Of a DNA stretch of 64,000 nt, positions 40,710-48,139 are shown piece by piece. The DNA is from Streptomonospora mangrovi (lineage in GTDB: Bacteria; Actinomycetota; Actinomycetes; Streptosporangiales; Streptosporangiaceae), in the NCBI RefSeq assembly GCF_027604915.1, contig NZ_JAJAQC010000005.1:124001-188000 (forward strand), read 5' to 3'. Below the pieces are notes generated by a model. That model worked only from the letters and a program-made list of their open reading frames with translations, ran no database searches and was not told the DNA's origin. A program made the position numbers and the translations under genes. Position 1 is the first letter of the stretch. Every line of letters begins with the position of its first letter.

Positions 40710-42949
40710 GCCGTGCCGCCGCCCGGGTCGCCGACACCGCCGGCCTCGCGGCCCTCGTCGCCGCCAGTGCCGCGCCCGGCCTGGCGCTCGCGCCCGCCTA
40801 CGTCGACCAGATCCTGGTGGGCGGCCTGCTCGCCGGCTGGGCGGCGGCGGCCGTGCTGCTCACCACCGCGCTGCGCCGCACGCTGAGCGCGCCCGCCACC
40901 CTGCTGGCCGGGGTGGTGGTGGCGCTGAGCGGCGTGGCGGTGCTGGCGTCGTTCTTCCCCGGCCCCGAGCGCGACCTGGCGCGCGCCGTGCTCGACGCGG
41001 TCGTGAACTCCGGCGCCCGCATCCTGACCACCTCCCTGCCGACCGAGATGGCGGTGGACACCCTGGCGCTGCCCGCGCTGGCGGTGTGGCTGTCGGGCGC
41101 CGCCGCCGCGCTGGCGGTGCGCGCGGGCTACCCGCTCGCGGGGATGCTGTGCCCGCTGCTGGCGCTGGCCGGCGCGGCGGTGCTCAACGGCCCCGAACTC
41201 TCCCCCGCCTACTTCCCCGCCGCGCTGTTCGCGCTCTCGGCGGTGGTGGTGCTCGCCGTCGCGGCGCGGACTCCCTCCCCCGAGGAGCTGGCGGTGGACG
41301 TGGGGCCGGGCACGGTGGTGCCGATCGCCGCGCCCGACCGCGCCGGCCGGATCGCCCGCGCGCTGCCGCGCGCGCTCAGCCTGGGCGGGGTGCTGGCGCT
41401 GGTGGCCGCGCTGACCACCTACCTGGGACCGCTGGCGCTGTACGGCACGCCGATCCGCCCGGCCGACCCGCGCGCGGCGGTGTCGCCGCCCGAGGAGGAG
41501 ACCCAGGTCGTCAGCCCGCTGAGCTACCTGGCGGGCTGGACCGAGGAGCCCGGCCACCGGCTGATGACGGTCACCTCGCCCGAGCCCACCGAGCTGCGCT
41601 GGGTCACCCTGTCGCACTTCGACGGGGTCACCTGGCAGCCCGAGGGGCGCTACCGCCCCTCCTCGGAGGTGCTGCCCGACCCCGAGCAGGACGTGCCCGA
41701 CGGCCCCGAGCGCACCGTCGAGGTCGACGTGGAGGAACTGCCGGGGCACTGGCTGCCCACGGCCGGGATCCCCGATCGGGTCACCGGCACGCCGGTGGCG
41801 GTCCAGCCCGTCTCGGCGACCCTGCGCACCCGCCAGGGCGACGCCGCCGGGCTGGCCTACCGGGTGCGGGGCCACGTGCCCGAGTACGACCGGGAGTCCC
41901 TGCGCGGCGCCACCGAGGCCGACCGCGCGGAGTTCGCCGACTACCTCGCGCTGCCCGAGGGCACGCCGCCGGAGATCCACGCCATCGCCGACGCGTTCGC
42001 CGACGGCAGCCCGTACGAGCGCGCCAACTGGCTGGCCGCGCACCTGCGCGCCAACTACGGCGTGGACCCCGAGGCGCCCGGCGGGCACGGCTACGCCAAC
42101 CTGGAGGAGCTGCTGGTGCCGCCCGACGAGAAGGGCGGCGGCGGGACCTCCGGGCAGTTCGCGAGCGCGTTCGCGCTGCTGGCGCGGGCCTCGGGGCTGC
42201 CCAGCCGGGTCGTGGTGGGGTTCGGCCCCGGCACCCCGGCGGGCGACGGCGGCGACGAGCGGATCATCCGCTCCGGCGACGCGCTGGCCTGGGGCGAGGT
42301 CTACCTGGAGGGCGTGGGCTGGGCGCCGTTCGACGTGCAGCCCGGCGACCCCAAGCGCAACGGCCTGGACCAGGGCGGCGAAGGCGGCGAGGACGGCGGC
42401 ACCGCCGGGCAGGCCGCCGGCGGCACGGAGTCCGAGGAGGACCGCGGGTTCTTCCGGGTCGGCGGCGCCCCGCTGGATGTGGGCTACGCGTGGTCGATGG
42501 CCGGGCGGTCGTCGGCGGGGATCGTGGCGGCGCTGGTGCTGGCCGCGCTGCTCAGTGGGGCGGTGCGGGGCGCGCGGCGCGGGCTGCGGCTGGGCGCGCG
42601 CGACCCCCGGCGTCGGTTGGCGGGCGCGTGGTGGGAGCTGCGCGACGGGCTGCGGCAGGCCGGCGCGCCGCCGCGCCCCTCCGACACCGTGACCGACGTG
42701 CTGGTCCGCTCCGACGGCCTGCTGCCGCCCGAGGGCGGCGGCCGGCGCGACTGGACGCTGGGCCGCACGCTGAACGCGCTGGCGTTCGTGCCGGCCGAGG
42801 AGCGCGCGGCCGCGCTGGACGCGGAGTCGGCCCGCCGCGCGGCCGAGGAGGTGCGCGCCTACACGGCCGCGCTGCGGCGGCGGCTGCCGCGCGCGCGGCG
42901 GGTGCTGTGGTGGCTGGACCCGCGTCCACTGTTCTGGAGGCGGCGGTGA
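40706..42949 (+). CDS. transglutaminase-like TgpA family membrane protein with degenerate active site
   Basis: The 747-residue protein has about six to seven membrane helices in the first 250 residues, an extracytoplasmic part with a transglutaminase-like core (about residues 430-560), another membrane helix near 600 and a cytosolic tail containing DUF4129-like sequence. In active TgpA-type proteins the core has a Cys, His, Asp triad. Here the Cys position is Ser482 in GTSGQFASAFALLARASGLPSR, the His position is Leu527 in SGDALAWGEVYL, and only Asp543 in PFDVQPG is kept. It is therefore probably not an active enzyme but may still bind peptide or partner proteins. ATGA overlap with DUF58 gives coupling. 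It belongs with MoxR and DUF58 in one operon. Confidence 0.88.
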   Translation: MSRAAARVADTAGLAALVAASAAPGLALAPAYVDQILVGGLLAGWAAAAVLLTTALRRTLSAPATLLAGVVVALSGVAVLASFFPGPERDLARAVLDAVVNSGARILTTSLPTEMAVDTLALPALAVWLSGAAAALAVRAGYPLAGMLCPLLALAGAAVLNGPELSPAYFPAALFALSAVVVLAVAARTPSPEELAVDVGPGTVVPIAAPDRAGRIARALPRALSLGGVLALVAALTTYLGPLALYGTPIRPADPRAAVSPPEEETQVVSPLSYLAGWTEEPGHRLMTVTSPEPTELRWVTLSHFDGVTWQPEGRYRPSSEVLPDPEQDVPDGPERTVEVDVEELPGHWLPTAGIPDRVTGTPVAVQPVSATLRTRQGDAAGLAYRVRGHVPEYDRESLRGATEADRAEFADYLALPEGTPPEIHAIADAFADGSPYERANWLAAHLRANYGVDPEAPGGHGYANLEELLVPPDEKGGGGTSGQFASAFALLARASGLPSRVVVGFGPGTPAGDGGDERIIRSGDALAWGEVYLEGVGWAPFDVQPGDPKRNGLDQGGEGGEDGGTAGQAAGGTESEEDRGFFRVGGAPLDVGYAWSMAGRSSAGIVAALVLAALLSGAVRGARRGLRLGARDPRRRLAGAWWELRDGLRQAGAPPRPSDTVTDVLVRSDGLLPPEGGGRRDWTLGRTLNALAFVPAEERAAALDAESARRAAEEVRAYTAALRRRLPRARRVLWWLDPRPLFWRRR

Positions 42950-42989
42950 GCGCGGCGGGGACGCCGCGCCCGGGGACGGGAGTGTACCG

Positions 42990-45599
42990 ATGAGCTCGGG
43001 CAGGATCGCAGCGCGGCCGGAGCCGTGGCTGGTGCCGGGTGTGCACTCGGCGGAGCTGCTGCACAGCGGCGCCCAGTCGGTCGTCTACCGCGCGCGGCGC
43101 GCGCCCGCCGACACGGTGGTGGTGGTCAAGGTGCTGCGCGCGGCCGGGCCGGAGGGCCGCCGCGACGAGATCGAGCTGTGGCGCATGCACTCCTCGATCC
43201 GGGGCGTGCACTCGCTGCTGGACGACGGCGTGACCGAGAAGGGGCGCCGCTCCTACGCGGTGATGGAGGACTGCCCCGAGGGCGACTACGAGTGGATCTC
43301 GGTGCGGCGCGGCCCCCTGCCGGTGGAGGAGGTCCGCGCGGTGGGCACGGCGGTCGCCGACGCGCTGGCGGGCGTGCACGCGCGCGGGCTGCTGCACCAC
43401 GCGGTGGAGCCGGCGAACGTGCTGAAGGCGCGGTTCGGGCCGGCGCTGATCGACTTCGGGTCGGCGCTGCCGCAGGACGCGCCGTTCGCACCGGTGTACC
43501 ACTCGCGGGAGTCGGTGCGGTTCGCCCCGCCGGAGGAGCTCGCGGGCGGGGTGCCGTCGCCCGCGTCGGACGTGTACCGCCTGGCGGCGACGCTGTGGAC
43601 GCTGCTTGTGGGCCGCGCGCCGTTCGAGGACGCGCCGGGCGAGCCGGAGTCGGTGGAACACTACCGCGCGCGCGTGCTGGGCGGTGAGGTCCCGGCCCTG
43701 CCGCGGGAGGACGTGCCGGAGTGGCTGGCCGCCGCCCTGACGGCGGCCCTGGCGCCCGACCCGGCGTACCGGGTGCCCACGGCGGAGGAGTTCGGCCGCC
43801 TGCTGCGTGAGGAGGCGGCCCCGCAGGTCCCGGTGGCGGGGGCGGGTCCGGGGATGGACGCGGCGCAGGTGGCGGCCGGCGGCCTCGCGGCAGGGGCGGC
43901 GGGCGCCGTCGGTGCGGCGGGCGCGGCCGGAATTCCAGCGTTCGGCGCGGAGGCGCCGGACGAGCGCGCGTTCGACGCGCCCGCCGAGGTGGACACGGCC
44001 GGCGCCGCCGCACCGGAACCGCAGGAGTCGGCGGAGCCGCAGGAGTGGCCGGAGCCGCAGGAGACGCAGCGGCTGGAGCCGCCGGTGGAGGCGGAGCCCT
44101 CGTTCCCGGTGGACCCGGTGGCCCCGGCGGACCTGGCGGCCGAGGCCACCGCCGTCCTCAACCCCGGCCCGCAGCCCGCCGAGCCGGTCGCGGACGACGC
44201 CCCCGCCTTCGGCGCGGAGGCGGCACCCTACGCCGACACGACCGGGAACACCGGTCCCGCTGAGGCCGCCGACTTCACCGGTCCTGTCCCCCCTGCGGAG
44301 ACGACCGCGTTCGGCTCGGCCGCCGGTCCGGCGCTGCCGCCCTGGGAGACCGGCCCCGCCGAGCACCCGGCGGCCGATGCCCTGCCGCCGCTCCCCCCGA
44401 TCCCCGCCGCGCCCTACTCCGTGCCGTCGGCGCCGCCTGGGCCGTCAGCGCCCTCGGTGCCGCCGGCGCCGCCGTCCGTTCCCGACCCGGCGCACGGCGC
44501 GGGCACGCCCGCGCACGGCGTCGCACCGGCCGCACACGGCGGCGGGTCCGCCGGCACCGGCCCGCACGCGTTCACGCACCACACCCCGCCCCGGGGAGCG
44601 CCCGCGCCCGGGTCCCCGGCGACGCCCCGGGACGCCGCCCACCACGCCGCCCCCGCCGCGCCGTGGCCGGAGGCCGACGAGGCGGCGCAGCCGCCCGTGC
44701 CTCCGCCGCCGGCGCCGCTGCCCGACTCGGCCGCTCAGGCCGCTCCGACCGCTCCGGCGCAGCCCCCGCACGCCCTTCCGGAGTCTTCGCACGCCCTGCC
44801 TGAGCCCCCGCACGCCTTTTCGGCCCCGTCGCCGCACGCCCCCGGAGGGGATTTCGGCGCGGACGCGGTCCCGCCGCCGCCCTACGGGATGGCCCCCGCT
44901 GTTTCCGGTCCGTTCACCGGCCCCCAGGGCCGCCCCCAAACGCCGTATTCCGGTGTTTCCCCTGATCAGGGCATTGCAGCGGACCCGGCCAAGCGGGATC
45001 TGCACGCCCGCGTGCTGGAAAGGCGCAGGCAGGCGGAAAGCCTTAACCAGGCGGGGATGACATCTTCGCAAACGAATCGTAATCGCCCTCTGAAGACAAA
45101 ACGGCGCCCCGCGTTGTACGCTCTCGCTGCTGTGGCCTGCGTGGTTGTGGTCACGGCGGTGGGCTTGGGGGCCGCTTCCCTGCTCTCGAACGACTCCCCT
45201 CAGCCGCCTCAGGCGGGCGAGGCATCGCCGGTCGAGGACGGCGAAAGCATCGCTGAGGACGCGGCCGGCTCCGCGGACTCCGCGGAGGAGTCCAGCGCCC
45301 CCACTCCCTCAGCCTCAGCACCGGACATCACCCCGACGGGGGTGGCGCTACGCGACGGAAACATCACCGTGGCACTGTCGTGGGAGCAAGGGACCGGTGA
45401 GGAAGCCGTCCACTACGTGGTGGGCGGTCCCACGGGGGGAGAGGAGTCGACCATGGCGAGCGTGCCCGCCGGCGAGAGCCGCGTTGAGATCACCGGTCTG
45501 AATCCGGACGTGGAGTACTGCTTCCGCGTCGTTGCCGTCCAGTCGACCGAGGTGTCGGCGGCATCCGAGCGCGTCTGCACCGAACGCACCGAAAACTGA
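42990..45599 (+). CDS. kinase-like membrane protein with FN3 domain (probable pseudokinase)
   Basis: The 869-residue protein has a Ser/Thr kinase fold at residues about 15-275, a 400-residue disordered Pro/Ala/Glu-rich linker, a membrane helix near residue 715 (ALYALAAVACVVVVTAVGLGAASLL) and an extracellular FN3 domain at the C-terminus (TPTGVALRDGNITVALSWEQG ... VEITGLNPDVEYCFRVVAV). The ATP lysine is Lys47 (VVVVKVLR) and DFG is intact at 155-157. The catalytic HRD loop, however, reads LLHHAVEPANVL, so the base Asp is Ala138 and the following Lys is Glu140. The glycine loop is also weak. This predicts a pseudokinase. GC falls in its last 200 codons. ATG 42990 is preceded by GACGGGAG. It closes the MoxR-DUF58-transglutaminase operon. 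Confidence 0.88.
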   Translation: MSSGRIAARPEPWLVPGVHSAELLHSGAQSVVYRARRAPADTVVVVKVLRAAGPEGRRDEIELWRMHSSIRGVHSLLDDGVTEKGRRSYAVMEDCPEGDYEWISVRRGPLPVEEVRAVGTAVADALAGVHARGLLHHAVEPANVLKARFGPALIDFGSALPQDAPFAPVYHSRESVRFAPPEELAGGVPSPASDVYRLAATLWTLLVGRAPFEDAPGEPESVEHYRARVLGGEVPALPREDVPEWLAAALTAALAPDPAYRVPTAEEFGRLLREEAAPQVPVAGAGPGMDAAQVAAGGLAAGAAGAVGAAGAAGIPAFGAEAPDERAFDAPAEVDTAGAAAPEPQESAEPQEWPEPQETQRLEPPVEAEPSFPVDPVAPADLAAEATAVLNPGPQPAEPVADDAPAFGAEAAPYADTTGNTGPAEAADFTGPVPPAETTAFGSAAGPALPPWETGPAEHPAADALPPLPPIPAAPYSVPSAPPGPSAPSVPPAPPSVPDPAHGAGTPAHGVAPAAHGGGSAGTGPHAFTHHTPPRGAPAPGSPATPRDAAHHAAPAAPWPEADEAAQPPVPPPPAPLPDSAAQAAPTAPAQPPHALPESSHALPEPPHAFSAPSPHAPGGDFGADAVPPPPYGMAPAVSGPFTGPQGRPQTPYSGVSPDQGIAADPAKRDLHARVLERRRQAESLNQAGMTSSQTNRNRPLKTKRRPALYALAAVACVVVVTAVGLGAASLLSNDSPQPPQAGEASPVEDGESIAEDAAGSADSAEESSAPTPSASAPDITPTGVALRDGNITVALSWEQGTGEEAVHYVVGGPTGGEESTMASVPAGESRVEITGLNPDVEYCFRVVAVQSTEVSAASERVCTERTEN

Positions 45600-45667
45600 C
45601 CCCACCGACCGGTTTCGCACGCCTACGGGGAACCCGCGCCCTATCGCGCGACCATACCGCTCCGGCG

Positions 45668-45684
45668 CGCCTACCCCATAGGCG
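45668..45684. promoter_or_regulatory. inverted repeat before the first small-protein cassette
   Basis: CGCCTA and TAGGCG flank the 5-base centre CCCCA, 30 bases before the first cassette gene. It is either an operator or a short hairpin in the leader. AGGAGGGAGG, a very strong ribosome site, follows at 45701-45710. Confidence 0.4.
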
Positions 45685-45714
45685 TATTCGCATGCGATCA
45701 GGAGGGAGGGGATA

Positions 45715-46203
45715 ATGCTAAGCGATTTGGCAGAATTGTTCTTTGGCGGCGGCGCGCCTGCCGTCACCGGGTGGGTTATCGCCCTCAACGTCGCGATCAA
45801 CGGCGTGGTTTTCGGTTCCTACCTCGGAATCAGGAAACTCGCCAACCATCGCCGAAACATCCAAGACAAATTCCAGGGCGCCCTGCTCAGGCCGGCCGAG
45901 AGAGCGATCAAGGAGCGGGAAGCGTGGAACAAACTGGAAAAGCTGGTGGAGGACGACCACAAAGAAATCTACAATGACATTGCGGAAAACGTGCCCAACC
46001 AACTGAAGACGTCTATTATTCACTCGTCGCAGGTACTTGGGAAATGGTATCAAACCATTCCCATGGCGCGGGCCGCAATGGACAAGCACAGCGGGACGCG
46101 ATTCATGCGGCCCGCCGCGAAAAACGCGGAGCTTTCGCGCCGCGGTGTGGATCTGGGAACAGCCACTCTGTACAACATCGGAGGCCGGACGCCAGGCCGG
46201 TAG
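45715..46203 (+). CDS. cassette 1 gene A: small membrane protein of unknown function
   Basis: A 162-residue protein with one N-terminal membrane helix (VTGWVIALNVAINGVVFGSYLGI) and a mostly helical, charged remainder (ERAIKEREAWNKLEKLVEDDHKEIYNDIAENV) with a basic C-terminus. It has no recognised domain. AGGAGGGAGG upstream makes the ATG at 45715 secure. It starts a four-gene run (A-B-C-D) on the same strand as the kinase-like gene, after a 115-base gap, and its GC is visibly lower than the surroundings. Gene A of the second cassette at 53921-54397 has a nearly equal length and the same topology, although I cannot align the two residue by residue. Confidence 0.7.
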   Translation: MLSDLAELFFGGGAPAVTGWVIALNVAINGVVFGSYLGIRKLANHRRNIQDKFQGALLRPAERAIKEREAWNKLEKLVEDDHKEIYNDIAENVPNQLKTSIIHSSQVLGKWYQTIPMARAAMDKHSGTRFMRPAAKNAELSRRGVDLGTATLYNIGGRTPGR

Positions 46204-46255
46204 CCACAAGCGCAACCTTGTTCTCCATCGCCACATCCAGAAGGGGGTGAGGGAA

Positions 46256-46615
46256 GTGGAACAAATCGTCACCATCATCATACTCGTATTTTCAGCCGCC
46301 CTGGTGGTTCGCATGACCGTGGTCGTCATGCTGATTAAAAAAGGCGTCTACATGCGGAATTTCAAGGCACGAAACCGCATCACCGACCAGATCGACGTCA
46401 TTGAGCAATCCAGTTCCGCTCTCACTGATGCAGAGGTTGCCCTGTTCGAGAAGAACAGAATCGTCCTTCACCTTTTGGACCTCGCCGAGTCGGCCCGCAC
46501 GAGTCCGGACCCGGACGCCGTGGACCATGCCAGGAGTCGGTTGGCGGTGTACGAGGAGAGGCTACGCGAACTGGACGCCATCGCGGAGACCGCCCACAGA
46601 AGGGAACCCGCGTGA
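46256..46615 (+). CDS. cassette 1 gene B: small membrane protein of unknown function
   Basis: A 119-residue protein with an N-terminal membrane helix (IVTIIILVFSAALVVRMTVVVMLI) followed by two charged helices (NRITDQIDVIEQSSSALTDAEVALFEKN and LLDLAESARTSPDPDAVDHARSRLAVYEERLRELDAIAE). The GTG at 46256 follows GGGGGTGAGG; another GTG at 46247 is possible. Its stop overlaps the start of gene C as GTGA. Gene B of cassette 2 (53592-53924) has the same size and a similar helix-gap-helix end (LLSDAARERAGAPGPAAPQVRESAQRIRAQF). No known family was recognised. Confidence 0.68.
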   Translation: MEQIVTIIILVFSAALVVRMTVVVMLIKKGVYMRNFKARNRITDQIDVIEQSSSALTDAEVALFEKNRIVLHLLDLAESARTSPDPDAVDHARSRLAVYEERLRELDAIAETAHRREPA

Positions 46616-47466
46616 GCCTCTTTGAACTGACGGTGGCGATGCTCGGGAGCATGGCCGCAATGGTCGGAGTCAGTGAAATACTGGCGCACCGGTTGACAAG
46701 GAAGTACACGGACCACGCGACTCACGAAAACCGCCTGGACCGCGTCACCGACACCCTGCTCAAAATCTTCGGCCTCAACTCTAAGAACTGGTACAAGGAC
46801 GTCAACAAGTTCCTTGTCCTCAACCAGTTGCTTAAGGGGAAGGACGCCTTCAACGATGCGAACCGCCTTCTACCGGTTCGCCACGAGCAGTACCTCGAAT
46901 TCAATGCGGTCGTTGAGCACCTACGCAGCGTCGGCCTGGCGGACAAGTCACTGGACGAGATGCTCTCCTCGGATTCTCCCATCGAGATCCGGTCGCGGGA
47001 GAAGCGCCCGTGGCGCCGCGCCCACGAAAGCCTGAGCGCAGAGCACGCGGCCACTCTCAGCAAGGACCTCGAGACGTTCCGGGCGCAGGTGAACGACCTT
47101 GGTGAGCGCGTGCTGCTGTGGGAGACGGTAGCCCGGCAGTTGACCGACCGGGCAGCGCCCCTTGAAAAGGCACACACGTTGGGGCTGAGCACCATCAAGC
47201 GCAACGAGATGACCAACTACGACAGCACGATGCGCGCGATCCACGCGGGCTACGCCAGAACCCCCGAGGAAGTGGCCGCGAATGTGGGGATGACCACGGA
47301 ACTCCTCATCGCCAAGACCCTCTCCGATATCGCGGAAGGAAAAGGGCTTGGGTACATCAGGAAGTTCACGATGCGCAAGGAGATCAGGAAGGCAAGAGAG
47401 TTCGATGCACGGGTTCGCTCGACCAAGGGGCTTCCCTACGACAAGCACCACGGCCCGCACCTGTGA
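46612..47466 (+). CDS. cassette 1 gene C: membrane-anchored helical protein of unknown function
   Basis: A 284-residue protein with one N-terminal membrane helix (LFELTVAMLGSMAAMVGVSEIL) and a long helical cytosolic region rich in charged residues, including a probable coiled coil (SLSAEHAATLSKDLETFRAQVNDLGERVLLWETVARQL). The C-terminus is basic and ends in HHGPHL. No catalytic motif is visible. The GTG at 46612 overlaps the end of gene B. The position, length and topology match gene C of cassette 2 (267 residues), but clear sequence similarity is not evident by eye. Confidence 0.7.
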   Translation: MSLFELTVAMLGSMAAMVGVSEILAHRLTRKYTDHATHENRLDRVTDTLLKIFGLNSKNWYKDVNKFLVLNQLLKGKDAFNDANRLLPVRHEQYLEFNAVVEHLRSVGLADKSLDEMLSSDSPIEIRSREKRPWRRAHESLSAEHAATLSKDLETFRAQVNDLGERVLLWETVARQLTDRAAPLEKAHTLGLSTIKRNEMTNYDSTMRAIHAGYARTPEEVAANVGMTTELLIAKTLSDIAEGKGLGYIRKFTMRKEIRKAREFDARVRSTKGLPYDKHHGPHL

Positions 47467-47526
47467 ACGTGGCCGTGGCACGGCTTCCGCCGCGCCCACT
47501 CCTCTTATGGTAATTCCGCCCGGATA

Positions 47527-48012
47527 TTGAGGGAGGTCACTATTTTTCCGATAGGATTGGCCCTGGTTTTCCTCGTCGCCTTCACGGCTTCGGCTGCTTC
47601 CGTGTTCCGTCTCTACGAGTCCTACGTCGACTTCCCGTTGCAGTCGGTCCGCAACACAACGGACGAGCGGATCCTCGGGGTTCAGCGCTCCATCCTGGCA
47701 AGGAAGAGCGTTCTCATCGAAGAGAAGACGCGGATCGCCAAGCAGCACCTCGTGGAGGTGCTGTCGGGGTCGGGCGGTCCGCTGCCCAAGGACCAGCAGG
47801 CGCAACTGGAGTCACTGGACCGCCAGCTTCAGCAGACCTCGGAGACCGAATACGCACAGGTCCGGCAGGAAGAGCGCGAAGGCGCCGGTACTCTCGACCA
47901 GCTCAACCACCTCCGCCAACTCGCGATCCGCGGCGAGGCGGTGTTCCTCGCCGTGTCGCTCATCTGCACCGTGGCAACGGGCATCCCGCTCTTCGGCATG
48001 ATCACGGTGTGA
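47527..48012 (+). CDS. cassette 1 gene D: membrane protein with two end helices around a coiled coil
   Basis: A 161-residue protein with membrane helices at both ends (FPIGLALVFLVAFTASAASVF and AVFLAVSLICTVATGIPLFGMI) and a coiled-coil hairpin between them. Gene D of cassette 2 aligns well: YVDFPL with GLDYPP, then VLSG in both, and LESLD with ARLDS. The TTG at 47527 (MREV) aligns without gaps to MSDV of the other protein, supporting this start, although GGGAGG lies just downstream of it at 47531-47536 and five bases before an in-frame ATT. A strong terminator follows at 48069. Both termini probably face the same side, with the coiled coil forming a compact membrane-proximal domain. Confidence 0.7.
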   Translation: MREVTIFPIGLALVFLVAFTASAASVFRLYESYVDFPLQSVRNTTDERILGVQRSILARKSVLIEEKTRIAKQHLVEVLSGSGGPLPKDQQAQLESLDRQLQQTSETEYAQVRQEEREGAGTLDQLNHLRQLAIRGEAVFLAVSLICTVATGIPLFGMITV

Positions 48013-48068
48013 TGCCATCGCGATCCCTACCCGGCATGCGGCACCGACTCCACCGGTCTCTACGACGG

Positions 48069-48115
48069 CCGCCTGCTGATCCCCGGCCTTGGCAGGGAAC
48101 CAGCAGGCGGTTTTT
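48069..48115 (+). terminator. Rho-independent terminator after cassette 1
   Basis: CCGCCTGCTG at 48069-48078 pairs with CAGCAGGCGG at 48101-48110, followed by TTTTT. The loop is 22 bases. It ends the cassette 1 transcript before the convergent NAD synthetase gene. Confidence 0.8.
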
Positions 48116-48139
48116 GCTGTGCCCGCCTTCTCCGGGCTT

